A DNA stretch of 64,000 bases from JAJDTR01 sp965220415 (GTDB lineage: Bacteria > Poribacteria > WGA-4E > JAJDTR01). A model generated the notes under the pieces. That model ran no database searches. It was not told where the DNA came from and saw only the letters and a program-made list of their open reading frames with translations. Shown here piece after piece: positions 8,832 through 18,212 of this stretch (position 1 is its first letter; every line of letters begins with the position of its first letter). The position numbers and the translations under genes are program-made. Where the stretch lies: assembly GCA_965220415.1 (NCBI GenBank), contig OZ244829.1, positions 4,464,001 to 4,528,000 of the forward strand, written 5' to 3'.

Positions 8832-11800
8832 TCAAGGATTCTCAGCTATTTCGGGAGATTCCTCTTTGGGTGAAGGCAAAACCTCAAAGGCCATCTCGCT
8901 TCCCTCATGTTTGCATTTAACGAAAACGGTGTCCTTCTCCTGCCGGTAAAGCCAGCCCGATTCAGCCGCTTCCAAATCCTCTACACGCGGTAGATCTTGA
9001 CCCTGGGTTCTCACCGCGCTTGGAATACTACCATACCCCGTAATGATAGTGTGGCTTGTTTCAGTGTCTACATAAGACAGTTTGAAATTCAATCTTCCAT
9101 CGCTGCCTCCGCCGCGGGTTTCAATCGTGGCTCCGCTGCTCAAGTGGATGCGCCCGTTTTCATGACGTATGATCGCCGTGGAAATGTCCGGATCTTGCCC
9201 GCGCAAAGTGTATAGGTTTGCCATGATGTTTTCAGGATTGATATACGGTGCGCGCTTCACTGAACAGAATTCATCGAGACTATCCGGGTACGTTCCCTTG
9301 AATTCTCCCTCCGTCCACTGCTGACACATTCCGCTATGTGTTATTCCCTCGGCAATCTTCGTCCAATCAAAACGCTGACTATAGCGTGCAAGATGCTGCA
9401 GATGGTACGCGAAAACAAGCCCACTCCATTGTGACGGGACCCCAAACCACGCACGAGCGTCGGAGGTCGTTCCGAATGCGGGAACGGAGGCGAAACGCAT
9501 GGCGGGGCGATCCGGCAGGTTCCAGTGATAAATGAAAGCCAACCCGGCCCTTGCCCATTTCTCTGCGCGGTCAATGTGGCGTTTATCATCGGTTATCGCG
9601 TAGGCTTCAACATACGCGCCCACGGCATTGGCTGCAGCAAGCAGAGTCGGGGTCTTCAGCGAACATTCCGACACATGGGTACCGCGCGCAATTTTGAATC
9701 GGTCCATACCCTTTAGCGCCTTTAATCCGGCATTCAATGAATTTTCGTTCCCCGAGATTCTGGCGTGCTTTAATAGGATGAAGGCGAAATGCGCACAAAT
9801 ACCTAGCACGGTATCGCCGCTTCCTCCGCGTGCCTTCACGCTTTCAGTTGTGGGGTCGTAACGCCAACGTCCATCATCCTCCTGCGTCTCAATCAAAGCC
9901 CGGGTTCTTTCTTCAAGACGTTCCAAGCCGGCTTCGATGTTGCCGAAGTAAAACGGTAGTTCCCAGTTTAAGCTTTGGCGCGCGACTGGAGTAGCCGGGC
10001 CTCCCGCCCCGATTTGGCGAATCGTGCTTTCCGCGAAAGCAAGCGCATGTTGTTTCGCGGAATCCTCTCGCGTGGCGAGATAGTCGTACCACAGCAGCGC
10101 TGCCATGCTCGGGAGGTTTGCTGCCGGCATATCAACAGTTTGCTGAGATTCACCGGTATGATCGTCCCTCACGGCGCGCATAAACCCCTCTCGTGAGAGA
10201 GCAAGTTGTTCTCCATCGCTCCGTGGAGATTCAAGCGGATCGGGTGCACCATATGCATCGGTCCAATGGGAGACGGCATCGGAAACAGAGCCATTACCGT
10301 CAATAATAATGTGTGCGCCAATTTTGAGTCGTCGGCTTGCATCCAGCGTGTACGGCGTGGAGGCTTCTAGACAATTCTCTTCAACCCAATTGCCCGCTGC
10401 CGGGAGAAATAATCCCATCAGGTGGTTCTGCTGCTTCTCATGCCAATTCGGCGATGCAAAAACGGCGGATAGCATTGTGTGTTCGCCATCCCAAGTCTCC
10501 AATGGGTTCCACGTCAGCCCGACAAGAGTTTTCTTGTACTCGACCGCCATCAGAGGAACGGTAATCTTGTAAGGATGCGGAACGAGGCGATTACTGTATG
10601 GCGGGGCTACATCTCGACCGTTTGAGGAAGGTTCATCCGTTCCCAAGAACTCCAAACCGGGGAAGAGAGCTGAAGTTTTGACCTCCCCGTAACCACGATC
10701 GCCTGCGTAAAGCATGGGACCATTAAAAGCGAGAATCTCCCGTCGAGCGCCGGTTGAAAGACTGTATTCTGTCCGCACGTACTTATCGTCCTCGGTCAAC
10801 GAAAATCTGGCTTCAAAGCGCCAATTGACACCCTCTGCATCCTTTTGTTCGCCAGCGAGGATAACGATTGACTCACCTAGGCTGTTTCCCGCGAGGCGGT
10901 AAATTGTGGGTATAATGCGGAGTTGTTCGGTTTCGTCCTTTGAATTTCGATACCGAATCGTTGTCATCGCATGACTTGTGGCAGCCTGTCGATAACTACC
11001 GTGTCTCGCGGCAAAAAGTGTGAAATATTCAAACCCGCGTGTGCCCTGAACAAAGAGAAGTCGCAAATGTTTGTTCCCAAGCACTACATGTTCCTGAAGG
11101 TTGTGTGTGTGTAATTCCGGGACTATCTGAGAAGGCACCTTCGGTGCCGCCGGTTGGATTTCGATAGCGGTTTCGAACGTTTTCCGTACCTCGCCCGTTG
11201 GCGTTTGGTACTTCAGCAAGACGGAAATCTGAGCTACGGACTCGCGTGAAAATCTGCGCAAGCTCCATACCAATTTGGTTTCGTCGCCGGCATCTAGCGT
11301 CTTAATCGGATAAACATGCCGCCCGCGGCGCAACTTCACTCGGTTAATTGCGATGCTCGTTTGATTTCCGGGAGAGAGACCAACCGTTCCCGTGTTACGT
11401 AGTGTACACTGCACCTCAAAATCTTCACTCACGGTTACAACTGCCGTGTTGAGACCTAGGGCTGAAAGTTCGAGGTTCGGCAGCTCCGTATACAGCACCA
11501 AGCCGAACTCTTGGGAAGGGAGTTCGACTGAAAATTCACTCGTTCGAGCGTCGGCAACCATGCGTTGCCTGATGTCGCCGGCAATCTGAGATACAGGAAT
11601 CGGTGATTCGTAAGCAAACTCCGTGGCAAACATCTTGCCGTTTGACCCGTCGGCAGGTGCGTCGCCACCAGCGGAAGTGCTATCTCCCCCAGTCAGTTTC
11701 GAGCCATTGAAACTACCGATGACAATCCCCTTCATAGCGGTCGGCTCTGTCTTGCCTTTTTCAACAGCCGCCGATATGCGTGTAAGTTTAAGAATTCGCG

Positions 11801-13136
11801 GATTTCCCCACAGTACCGTGCTGTCATCGTCATCTCGACCCTCGTCACACGCGGCCAGGAAGGTAACTTGAATCTTTTTGCCGGCGTGTTTCGAGACATC
11901 TATCGCATATTCATTCCATTGGGGTTCGGTGGAAATTCCCTCAAAATGCCGCTCGCCCGAGATCTCAATCGCGAGTCGAACACGGCGAGATTTTGTTAAT
12001 GGATTGTCAGATTCATTGCCGTCCCGCAGTCCGACACTAATATGCAGAATTAGTGTATCCTCGGACTCTACGCGAGGCAACGAAAGCTGATATTCGACTC
12101 GCGCAACCTCCCTCTCGCGCGGTTGCTGAATTATTGCGAGTTTTGCCACGCCGCCTGCACTATGTTGACTATGCACGAAAGCCTGTTCGGCGCCTTGGGA
12201 TGAACTACCACTAGTAGCATCCGCAAAGTTGTAGATTTCGTCTATGACGCCGAATCCAAGCGGAGTTTCAATGCTGTCGGCAGAAGTCTCCTGTTCAATA
12301 GCTACTGGCTCCGGCGAATCAGTTGTTGTCACCGCCGGTTCCACGGGAGAGTCCGCTGTCATCGGAGTATTTGTTTCAGAAGTTTGGCTGTCTATCTCTG
12401 GAACGCTGTGCGGTTTCGCGTCGGTAACATGTGAAGATGTCGCCTCGTCGGAGACCGTCGCCGCGACCTCGTCGCGAACATCACGTCCGAACGGCGTTTC
12501 GGTCGTGACGCCAAGAGATTCCTTTTCAGAACCTGCGGATTCCGATGATGCGGTAGTTGGTGCTTCAGCGATCTCGAATGGCTCCGGTGTGGCGGAATCG
12601 ATGATTTCTGGTGCTTGACTAGATATTTCGGGAGCGCCGCCATCTGCTGCTTCATCGGCTAGCGGCGTCTCAACGTGGCTCCCCACGGCTTCATCGGGGA
12701 TTGTTGCAATATCCTCTGGAGCGCCTGCCGCCGCGTCAAGACTGTCATCTGACACTTCTCTCGTCTCTGATTCAGCTAAGGCGGTATCTGTTTCAAAGCT
12801 GAATTCCTGTCCAACCTCAGCCATAGCTTCTGATGCTTCTCGTGCTGGCTCGCTAGTTTGGTCGGCCACTACATTAGGCAATGGATCAGTGACATCAGAA
12901 CGTTCCGACTGTTGATTTTCTGCTTCCAAAAGCCCTTCCGGTGCTTCAGCAGCCTCGTTTCTTAAGTCTATTCTTCCGTGATCGCCTGAAGTAGGGTCGG
13001 TTTCTTCCGCGTTTTCTGATTGGACTTGCGTTTGCTCCAATTGATTATCTTGTGCCGGTTCGTTGGTTGTGTTGTGTTGATCGTCCTCTGTTTGCTGCGC
13101 AACTAACGATAGCAACAGTTGAAAAACAGTAAGCAT
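8832..13136 (-). CDS. Large exported protein with acidic linker and alpha/alpha-toroid-like C-terminal half
   Basis: 1434 residues with a good ribosome site (GGAG, 7-base spacer). A short hydrophobic N-terminus (MLTVFQLLLSLVAQQ) looks like a signal peptide. Residues about 16-300 are a low-complexity Glu/Ala/Ser/Thr-rich tract. Next come beta-rich segments of the carbohydrate-binding or Ig type (about 320-680), a region resembling a beta-sandwich (about 690-960), and a C-terminal half of repeated helices with Trp/Tyr-rich loops (about 1000-1350). That last part resembles the (alpha/alpha)6 toroid of glycosidases, lyases and epimerases. No catalytic motif can be named safely. I infer a cell-surface or secreted carbohydrate-active protein; it could be a binding protein only. 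Confidence 0.7.
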   Translation of the reverse strand: MLTVFQLLLSLVAQQTEDDQHNTTNEPAQDNQLEQTQVQSENAEETDPTSGDHGRIDLRNEAAEAPEGLLEAENQQSERSDVTDPLPNVVADQTSEPAREASEAMAEVGQEFSFETDTALAESETREVSDDSLDAAAGAPEDIATIPDEAVGSHVETPLADEAADGGAPEISSQAPEIIDSATPEPFEIAEAPTTASSESAGSEKESLGVTTETPFGRDVRDEVAATVSDEATSSHVTDAKPHSVPEIDSQTSETNTPMTADSPVEPAVTTTDSPEPVAIEQETSADSIETPLGFGVIDEIYNFADATSGSSSQGAEQAFVHSQHSAGGVAKLAIIQQPREREVARVEYQLSLPRVESEDTLILHISVGLRDGNESDNPLTKSRRVRLAIEISGERHFEGISTEPQWNEYAIDVSKHAGKKIQVTFLAACDEGRDDDDSTVLWGNPRILKLTRISAAVEKGKTEPTAMKGIVIGSFNGSKLTGGDSTSAGGDAPADGSNGKMFATEFAYESPIPVSQIAGDIRQRMVADARTSEFSVELPSQEFGLVLYTELPNLELSALGLNTAVVTVSEDFEVQCTLRNTGTVGLSPGNQTSIAINRVKLRRGRHVYPIKTLDAGDETKLVWSLRRFSRESVAQISVLLKYQTPTGEVRKTFETAIEIQPAAPKVPSQIVPELHTHNLQEHVVLGNKHLRLLFVQGTRGFEYFTLFAARHGSYRQAATSHAMTTIRYRNSKDETEQLRIIPTIYRLAGNSLGESIVILAGEQKDAEGVNWRFEARFSLTEDDKYVRTEYSLSTGARREILAFNGPMLYAGDRGYGEVKTSALFPGLEFLGTDEPSSNGRDVAPPYSNRLVPHPYKITVPLMAVEYKKTLVGLTWNPLETWDGEHTMLSAVFASPNWHEKQQNHLMGLFLPAAGNWVEENCLEASTPYTLDASRRLKIGAHIIIDGNGSVSDAVSHWTDAYGAPDPLESPRSDGEQLALSREGFMRAVRDDHTGESQQTVDMPAANLPSMAALLWYDYLATREDSAKQHALAFAESTIRQIGAGGPATPVARQSLNWELPFYFGNIEAGLERLEERTRALIETQEDDGRWRYDPTTESVKARGGSGDTVLGICAHFAFILLKHARISGNENSLNAGLKALKGMDRFKIARGTHVSECSLKTPTLLAAANAVGAYVEAYAITDDKRHIDRAEKWARAGLAFIYHWNLPDRPAMRFASVPAFGTTSDARAWFGVPSQWSGLVFAYHLQHLARYSQRFDWTKIAEGITHSGMCQQWTEGEFKGTYPDSLDEFCSVKRAPYINPENIMANLYTLRGQDPDISTAIIRHENGRIHLSSGATIETRGGGSDGRLNFKLSYVDTETSHTIITGYGSIPSAVRTQGQDLPRVEDLEAAESGWLYRQEKDTVFVKCKHEGSEMAFEVLPSPKEESPEIAENP

Positions 13137-13373
13137 TCAAATTCTCCGTTACTCACAGCCCAGTCGGCACTTCACTTGACAAAGTACCCTCTTGCCCCTT
13201 TTAGCCCGATCCAGTGCAGATTGGCGTAGAGCATTATGGCTGCATTTAAGAATGTTATCACGGGTTATTATATCATAGATCGCACGAAGATTAAAAGGAA
13301 AGTAATAGAGATCTCTAACCGCCGACCTGAACCGGGATGCGAAAACCGCAATGATAGAGAAGTTGTTGACATC

Positions 13374-13412
13374 AAAAAAGCCCCAAGATTTTTCGTATCA
13401 TTGTCTTGGGGC
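13374..13412 (-). terminator. Rho-independent terminator of the E1-like operon
   Basis: On the minus strand a perfect 9-bp stem GCCCCAAGA/TCTTGGGGC (arms 13404-13412 and 13380-13388, 15-base loop) is followed by TTTTTT. It lies 30 bases after the E1-like gene's stop and ends that operon. The rest of the 13137-13442 gap holds nothing else I can recognise. Confidence 0.9.
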
Positions 13413-13442
13413 TTTCGTGTTATCGGCGTTCCGTACTAAAAA

Positions 13443-14249
13443 CTACCAATGCACCTGACAGAATTCCTCATAATCAATCAACTCGTGGATTGTCGGGTTC
13501 TCGCCGCAGATCGGACACTGCGAATCCGCGCGCAGTTTCATTTTCTTGAAGTCCATTCCCAACGCGCTGAACAGCAGCAGATGACCAATGAGCGGTTCGC
13601 CGATATCAAGTAAAACCTTGATAGTTTCGATGGCTTGTGCCGTTCCAACGATTCCCGGCAACGCCCCGAACACTCCTGCCTCCTGGCAGCTCGGCGCCAT
13701 TCCGGGAGGTGGCGGCGACGGATAGAGGCAACGGTAACACGGTCCCTTGCCCGGATAGAAAATCGTGACCTGTCCCTCAAACTGGAAGATACTGCCGTGG
13801 ACATTCGGTTTGCCAAGCATCACACAAGAATCGTTGATCAAATAACGGGTTGGAAAATTGTCACACCCGTCAACTACCACGTCATACTGCCCGATAATAT
13901 CGAGTGCATTCTTTGACGAGAGACGGTCTCTATGTTCAATCACGTTCACGTCCGGGTTCATTCCGCCAATTGTTTCTTTGGCGGACTCGGTCTTCGGCCG
14001 ACCAATATCGCTCATCCCATGAAGAATCTGGCGCTGGAGATTGCTCAAATCCACAACGTCGTGGTCTATGATGCCTAATGTACCGACGCCGGCTGCCGCC
14101 AGATAAAGCCCTGCGGGTGAACCGAGTCCGCCCGCTCCGATGAGCAGTACCTTTGACTCAAGTAACTTGGTTTGTCCCATCCCGCCGACCTCTTTGAGGA
14201 TAATGTGTCGGCTGTAACGCTCAATCTGTTCATTATTGAAATTATACAT
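13443..14249 (-). CDS. ThiF/MoeB/HesA-family adenylyltransferase (E1-like)
   Basis: 268 residues. It begins with the family signature ERYSRHIILKEVGGMGQ and has the nucleotide-binding motif LLIGAGGLGSPAGLYLAAAG, the catalytic-region D-N-F-x-T-R-Y-L, and two zinc CxxC pairs (CYRC and CPIC). These enzymes adenylate the C-terminal Gly-Gly of small ubiquitin-like sulfur carriers (MoaD, ThiS) for molybdopterin, thiamine or cysteine synthesis. No carrier protein gene is adjacent, so which pathway it serves is unknown. It follows the 193-codon gene at 14280 by 30 bases (good GAGAGG ribosome site) and is closed by the terminator at 13374-13412. It is not expected to act on Pup, which is activated by PafA. 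Confidence 0.9.
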   Translation of the reverse strand: MYNFNNEQIERYSRHIILKEVGGMGQTKLLESKVLLIGAGGLGSPAGLYLAAAGVGTLGIIDHDVVDLSNLQRQILHGMSDIGRPKTESAKETIGGMNPDVNVIEHRDRLSSKNALDIIGQYDVVVDGCDNFPTRYLINDSCVMLGKPNVHGSIFQFEGQVTIFYPGKGPCYRCLYPSPPPPGMAPSCQEAGVFGALPGIVGTAQAIETIKVLLDIGEPLIGHLLLFSALGMDFKKMKLRADSQCPICGENPTIHELIDYEEFCQVHW

Positions 14250-14279
14250 CGACGCCCTCTCCGTTTGATTGAATTAGCT

Positions 14280-14861
14280 TTAATGACTTTCCAAGTTTGT
14301 CAGCAGCTCCGAAATCTCCATGTTTGAACTGGCAGAAATCCGCATCGCAAATCGTTCGCGCACATCTTCAGACGTGCGGTCAAGCGTAAAGTTGGTACTC
14401 CCGTACATCTGCTCAAGCAAGGGCGTTAATTCTGACTTAATTGCCTCAAACATCTCTGGCGTGTTGGGAGCGATATGACGGTTGTTAATCATGAGCAAGA
14501 TTTCTTGGCTAGTGAAGCGCACCTCATTCTCCAATTCTTCAGCTTTCTCCAACCGTTGACATCGATTAAGCGTTTCGACAAACGCTTGGCGAATCTTTTC
14601 GCGATTCTCACCTTCAATCTTGTGCTTCCGGTTGTAGAGAAAACCGTGCCGATTCATCGCGTTATCAATGCTATAGTTCGCGCGCTTGGAAATCAGCAAC
14701 ACCCCGGGACCGGCGGACGTGTGAGAATAGTCGGCATAGTTCAAGTAGTCATCCTGATCCGCTTCCTCCATCCATCGGTTGAAGACCTTGATAAAATTCT
14801 CGTAATTGATATGACTGTCTGCTGTAACGAAGACCTTAATGTTAATCTGTTGTAAGTCCAT
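14280..14861 (-). CDS. Uncharacterised protein co-transcribed with the E1-like enzyme
   Basis: About 193 residues from the ATG at 14861 (a TTG two codons earlier also opens the frame). It is soluble, with no signal peptide or membrane segment. Most of the sequence is predicted helical and charged: an N-terminal segment with INIKVFVTADSHINYE, then an H-G-F-L-Y-N-R-K-H-K patch, and a Glu-rich C-terminal half. I do not recognise the family. It is directly upstream of the E1-like gene and shares its terminator, so a role as substrate, carrier-delivery partner or regulator of that enzyme is possible. Unlike MoaD/ThiS-type carriers, it does not end in Gly-Gly. Confidence 0.7.
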   Translation of the reverse strand: MDLQQINIKVFVTADSHINYENFIKVFNRWMEEADQDDYLNYADYSHTSAGPGVLLISKRANYSIDNAMNRHGFLYNRKHKIEGENREKIRQAFVETLNRCQRLEKAEELENEVRFTSQEILLMINNRHIAPNTPEMFEAIKSELTPLLEQMYGSTNFTLDRTSEDVRERFAMRISASSNMEISELLTNLESH

Positions 14862-15025
14862 ACGCAATTATAACCGTAATTCCCTTTTCTTTGAATGATG
14901 CTGACTCGCGTTTGACATGCCTCCCGAGTCAAGATTGTGGTCAAGGGTATGACCTGTTAAACTGGATAGCGTTTGCCATGATACTTGTGTGCGATATAAA
15001 ACCTTTCGGACATACCGGCACTCAA

Positions 15026-16000
15026 CTACTGAATTCGAGCGGCGATGTACGGAACACGCCAGCTAGCCTCCGGAACATGGCGTTTGGTGAATCTAATAAC
15101 CCACGGTGCGCTGATTGCGAGTGCCAATGCACCCACCCACCACCACGACTGAAACTCTACGAGCGTGCTCTGCGGATAGGAATCACTCAGCAGTAGTTCT
15201 ACGCCTTCGGCACCCCACGCGATAAGGTTGTTTGCAGCGTGAATGGTAATCGGAACATAGAGTGAGCCGGTTTTGATGTAGAGAACGGACATCACATAGC
15301 CAAAGAAAAATGCGCCGATGATATCCGTGTGCACGAGACCAAAAAGAAGCGACGATACAAAAATCGCCTTTGGCGCACCCCACTTGAACGACCATCGGGT
15401 GAGTAGGAGTGCACGAACAAGCTCCTCAAACAGCGGCGCTATTGCCACGACAAGGAAAAAACTCATCGGATTCGCGAGCGTATATCCCGGTCCGCTCGTC
15501 CATATCATGGGAGCCTCGGTTTCAATTATCTGCCACTCAACAAATCGCGGTGCCAGAAAGGACAAGGGCAAATACAGAAGATACATTGTTCCGATAGCCG
15601 TGATTATGAGTGGCACCGTCCAGAGCGCGTATCGTCCAAGTGTTATCCACCCCGGGCGGCGCCCAAACAGCGAACTATGGGGCAACTGCGATGTAGATAA
15701 CATACGTGCGACGAGAAGATAGAATATGCCATAGTGAAGCACCCCCAATAGCGTGTCCGGGACCGGCAGCCGGTCGCTTTTCAGCCACTCCGGCCAGAGA
15801 ATAGCGATTAAAACGAAAGTCGGGATGACTGCCAGAACGCCTCGTAACAATATCGATCTGCCCCGCAGTCGCGCGAATGGTGTCTCATCGACTTGTAGCT
15901 CGCAGTCCACGCCATCGGTTCCCGTAAAGAGAATTCGCTTCAAAACGAGCACGACGAGTGCGAGATTGACGATCGACAAGACGATGACTGCCGCTGTCAT
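15026..16000 (-). CDS. CPBP-family intramembrane metalloprotease
   Basis: 324 residues with about eight hydrophobic segments. The C-terminal part carries the CPBP/ABI (Rce1-like) motifs in order: EELVR (the EExxxR motif), FGLVHTD (the FxxxH motif) and HAANNLIAWG (the HxxxN motif). These residues form the glutamate/histidine metal site of intramembrane proteases. The substrate is unknown; in bacteria the family includes enzymes for peptide maturation and self-immunity. It stands between the E1-like operon and the HicAB pair with no sign of an operon. Confidence 0.88.
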   Translation of the reverse strand: MTAAVIVLSIVNLALVVLVLKRILFTGTDGVDCELQVDETPFARLRGRSILLRGVLAVIPTFVLIAILWPEWLKSDRLPVPDTLLGVLHYGIFYLLVARMLSTSQLPHSSLFGRRPGWITLGRYALWTVPLIITAIGTMYLLYLPLSFLAPRFVEWQIIETEAPMIWTSGPGYTLANPMSFFLVVAIAPLFEELVRALLLTRWSFKWGAPKAIFVSSLLFGLVHTDIIGAFFFGYVMSVLYIKTGSLYVPITIHAANNLIAWGAEGVELLLSDSYPQSTLVEFQSWWWVGALALAISAPWVIRFTKRHVPEASWRVPYIAARIQ

Positions 16001-16062
16001 AATAAGAATTTTCTTTCGTCAATGAACCGATAGGGCAGCTAGAAATTGCCACCTTAATCGGA

Positions 16063-16299
16063 TTAGGCAGTAATTAACAATTCGGCAACGTTTCTACCGA
16101 TAGTTGGAGGCGGGAGCGCTCTGTTTTCTTGATGAGCCATTGTCAGCCACTCATCAACAATCTCGCACAACGCCCGATAGACTTCCACTTCGTCACTGCC
16201 ATGACAGCACGGACCGATAATCCCCGGACAGCAACCGATAAAACATTGGTCTTCTTCGGACCATTCAACAATCTTGATGTATTTCGCGCTGTTGGTCAT
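16063..16299 (-). CDS. hicB: HicB-family antitoxin
   Basis: 78 residues with the partial RNase-H-like fold of HicB antitoxins: an N-terminal beta strand with W-S-E-E-D-Q-C-F-I-G-C-C-P-G-I (equivalent to the D-x-x-x-G-x-x-x-x-x-P-G pattern), then a helix D-E-V-E-V-Y-R-A-L-C-E-I. It overlaps hicA by 4 bases (ATGA), the usual arrangement. It lacks the C-terminal DNA-binding domain of long HicB proteins, so autorepression may be weak or need another factor. It is expected to bind and neutralise HicA. Confidence 0.8.
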   Translation of the reverse strand: MTNSAKYIKIVEWSEEDQCFIGCCPGIIGPCCHGSDEVEVYRALCEIVDEWLTMAHQENRALPPPTIGRNVAELLITA

Positions 16300-16490
16300 C
16301 TTTTAGACTCCTCAATTCTCCTCTTGACCTCCTTTTCTTGATAGGGCTTCGCGTCATCGCCGAGTCTTCCAGAGATAGTAACTCGCAGTCCGTCGGGATG
16401 CTCAAAATTTCTATGGTTCCCTTTTCCGCCTCGGTTGATAAAACCCGCTCCTTTCAGATCGTTGATGAGTTGCCGTATTTTTCTTGGCAT
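16296..16490 (-). CDS. hicA: HicA-family mRNA interferase toxin
   Basis: 64 residues, the normal size for HicA, a small double-stranded-RNA-binding-fold ribonuclease that cleaves mRNA. The core motif G-G-K-G-N-H-R-N-F contains the catalytic histidine in the expected context (family pattern GS/GKGSHxxF). It precedes hicB, as is usual for this family. The pair lies at the end of an accessory region, about 95 bases downstream of the GHKL ATPase gene, where toxin-antitoxin modules often stabilise neighbouring DNA. Confidence 0.87.
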   Translation of the reverse strand: MPRKIRQLINDLKGAGFINRGGKGNHRNFEHPDGLRVTISGRLGDDAKPYQEKEVKRRIEESKR

Positions 16491-16583
16491 AGAGGTAACT
16501 CAACTATGGCATCATCACCACTCAATATCAGTCTCGTGATATCTGTCTATATATTAACCTCAGCTGAAATTTAAATGGGCGCC

Positions 16584-18212
16584 TTAGGTTATTAGCGACT
16601 GCATGAAATGCTTGGTCACGCGATCGATGGTATCTCTTACATCGAAAAGAGCGTCTTCCGCGTGATACATTTCGTCTCTTTCAAGTTTCTCATGTGGTAA
16701 AGCAATCGCGTATTCAACTGCTGCAACTTCGTAACAAACTTCTCGGAACTGCCGTGAATCCGTAGAATTTCCTCCGGCTTCAAATGCGCTGGAAATCTGA
16801 GGATGATCTAAGTTTATGAAAATCGTCTTCGTGTTACCATCGTAGCGCGATCGATTCTGATCAGCGGTGAAACGCTCAAACTCAATGGAAAAAACCGCTT
16901 TCCTAAACCGTTCGCGCCCCTCGGTCGAACGCTTTCTGGCACCCGTTGCGTTCTTGCGTGGTGTAGTTTGTCCGGATCCTGGAGGCTTTCTTGGAGCAGA
17001 TTGAATTTCCTTTTCATCGGTTGTTCCCGTCTGTTTCCATGTGGTTTGTTCATCACCATCTCCTGGAAAGAGTTCACCTTTATCATCAAGAATTTCCTTT
17101 ACGCTTCTGCCGCTGCGACGCTTTGAGACACTTTGAGCCAGTTCAAGTTCCATTTCTTGTTCCGCGAAATCCTGATTGAGGATTTCTGAAATTCTCTCGG
17201 CTTCTTTCGCTAACTTTGTTTCCATTTCTGATTGGCGTCTTTCACGAGCTTGCCTGACAAGATCTGATCTTATTCCTTCAAGTTCCTGTGAAATCCAACC
17301 TAGCAATACCACAACTACAGGGTTCTGACGGTTCAGCGTGTTGTTTCTCGTGTTATCAAAAGCCGGAATCGGCCATTCACCATCTTCCAGAATGGGCACG
17401 TCTATCTGCCCAAAAAGCTGGTTTGCACACTCTTTCCTGTCAATCCCGGCAAGAGTTGTCTCATGCCAGATGCCGTGTGACAGTATATCAATCCCTCGTG
17501 CATCATCGTCCAATGGTGCAGGAGACACCTTTACACTTAACAATATATCGCCAAGGTGGTTAGCGATTTCTACTGGTGGAACACGCTCAAAATGTGTCAC
17601 AAACGGGGGTTCCTGAAACTTGCACGCATGCCCGTTTACAGTAACATGTGCGCGAGTTCGAAAACGGCTGAGATGACGTTCTACGTATGAGATAACCTTG
17701 TCAATGTTTGGTCGCTTTACGTTTAACTCCCGTACGACTACGATAGTGCCGTCTTCTTCATCTGTTGGTTCATCCATTTCTATGTCCCGAACAGAAAACG
17801 GTTCGCCATCTTGTGCTCGTTCAATATCTTCCCTGCTTAATTCAACCACATTTCTCGATCCGTCCTGAGTTGTATCAATTCGTAAGTAATTCGCCAATCC
17901 AAAGGCAGCACATTTGCCTGTGCCGAATCGTCCTCGGACTTTTTTCCCCTGTTTTCTATGGATGTTTTCCCCGTGCATCTGAAAGAAACCGTTTAACTCA
18001 TTTCTTGACATCCCGCGGCTGTTGTCCGATATTCTGATTTCATGGCTTGTTATCTCTACAGCGATAGCAGCTGGAATACCATCTTTGGCGGCGTCTAAAG
18101 AATTCACAACGTATTCCCAAACTACCTTGGGCATGGTACTAAAATAGGCGGCGTTTTGAAGAAAGTCCCTTGCCACATGTGAGGTCACCTCAATAGAGGA
18201 TTGATTTGACAT
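16584..18212 (-). CDS. GHKL-fold ATPase (HSP90/MutL/MORC-like), third gene of a coupled operon
   Basis: 542 residues from the ATG at 18212, which overlaps the previous gene's TAA by one base (TAATG) and has GGAG upstream; a longer in-frame start at 18254 is unlikely. The first 110 residues carry the Bergerat ATP-binding motifs: WEYVVNSLDA (N box, Glu33 and Asn37), RISDNSRGMS (G1 box, Asp63) and GRFGTGKCAAFGLA (G2 box). A second domain follows to about residue 330, then a charged coiled region and a basic linker, and a C-terminal domain of unknown type. Enzymes of this fold change shape on ATP binding and act on proteins or DNA. The family resembles stand-alone GHKL/paraMORC-type ATPases found next to restriction or defence genes. 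A specific role is not proven. Confidence 0.8.
   Translation of the reverse strand: MSNQSSIEVTSHVARDFLQNAAYFSTMPKVVWEYVVNSLDAAKDGIPAAIAVEITSHEIRISDNSRGMSRNELNGFFQMHGENIHRKQGKKVRGRFGTGKCAAFGLANYLRIDTTQDGSRNVVELSREDIERAQDGEPFSVRDIEMDEPTDEEDGTIVVVRELNVKRPNIDKVISYVERHLSRFRTRAHVTVNGHACKFQEPPFVTHFERVPPVEIANHLGDILLSVKVSPAPLDDDARGIDILSHGIWHETTLAGIDRKECANQLFGQIDVPILEDGEWPIPAFDNTRNNTLNRQNPVVVVLLGWISQELEGIRSDLVRQARERRQSEMETKLAKEAERISEILNQDFAEQEMELELAQSVSKRRSGRSVKEILDDKGELFPGDGDEQTTWKQTGTTDEKEIQSAPRKPPGSGQTTPRKNATGARKRSTEGRERFRKAVFSIEFERFTADQNRSRYDGNTKTIFINLDHPQISSAFEAGGNSTDSRQFREVCYEVAAVEYAIALPHEKLERDEMYHAEDALFDVRDTIDRVTKHFMQSLIT

Noticed and set aside
13443..14249. The E1-like gene as part of the Pup pathway
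   Set aside because: Pup is activated by PafA itself through a gamma-glutamyl phosphate, not by an E1. The gene is 40 kb away and its motifs are those of MoeB/ThiF.
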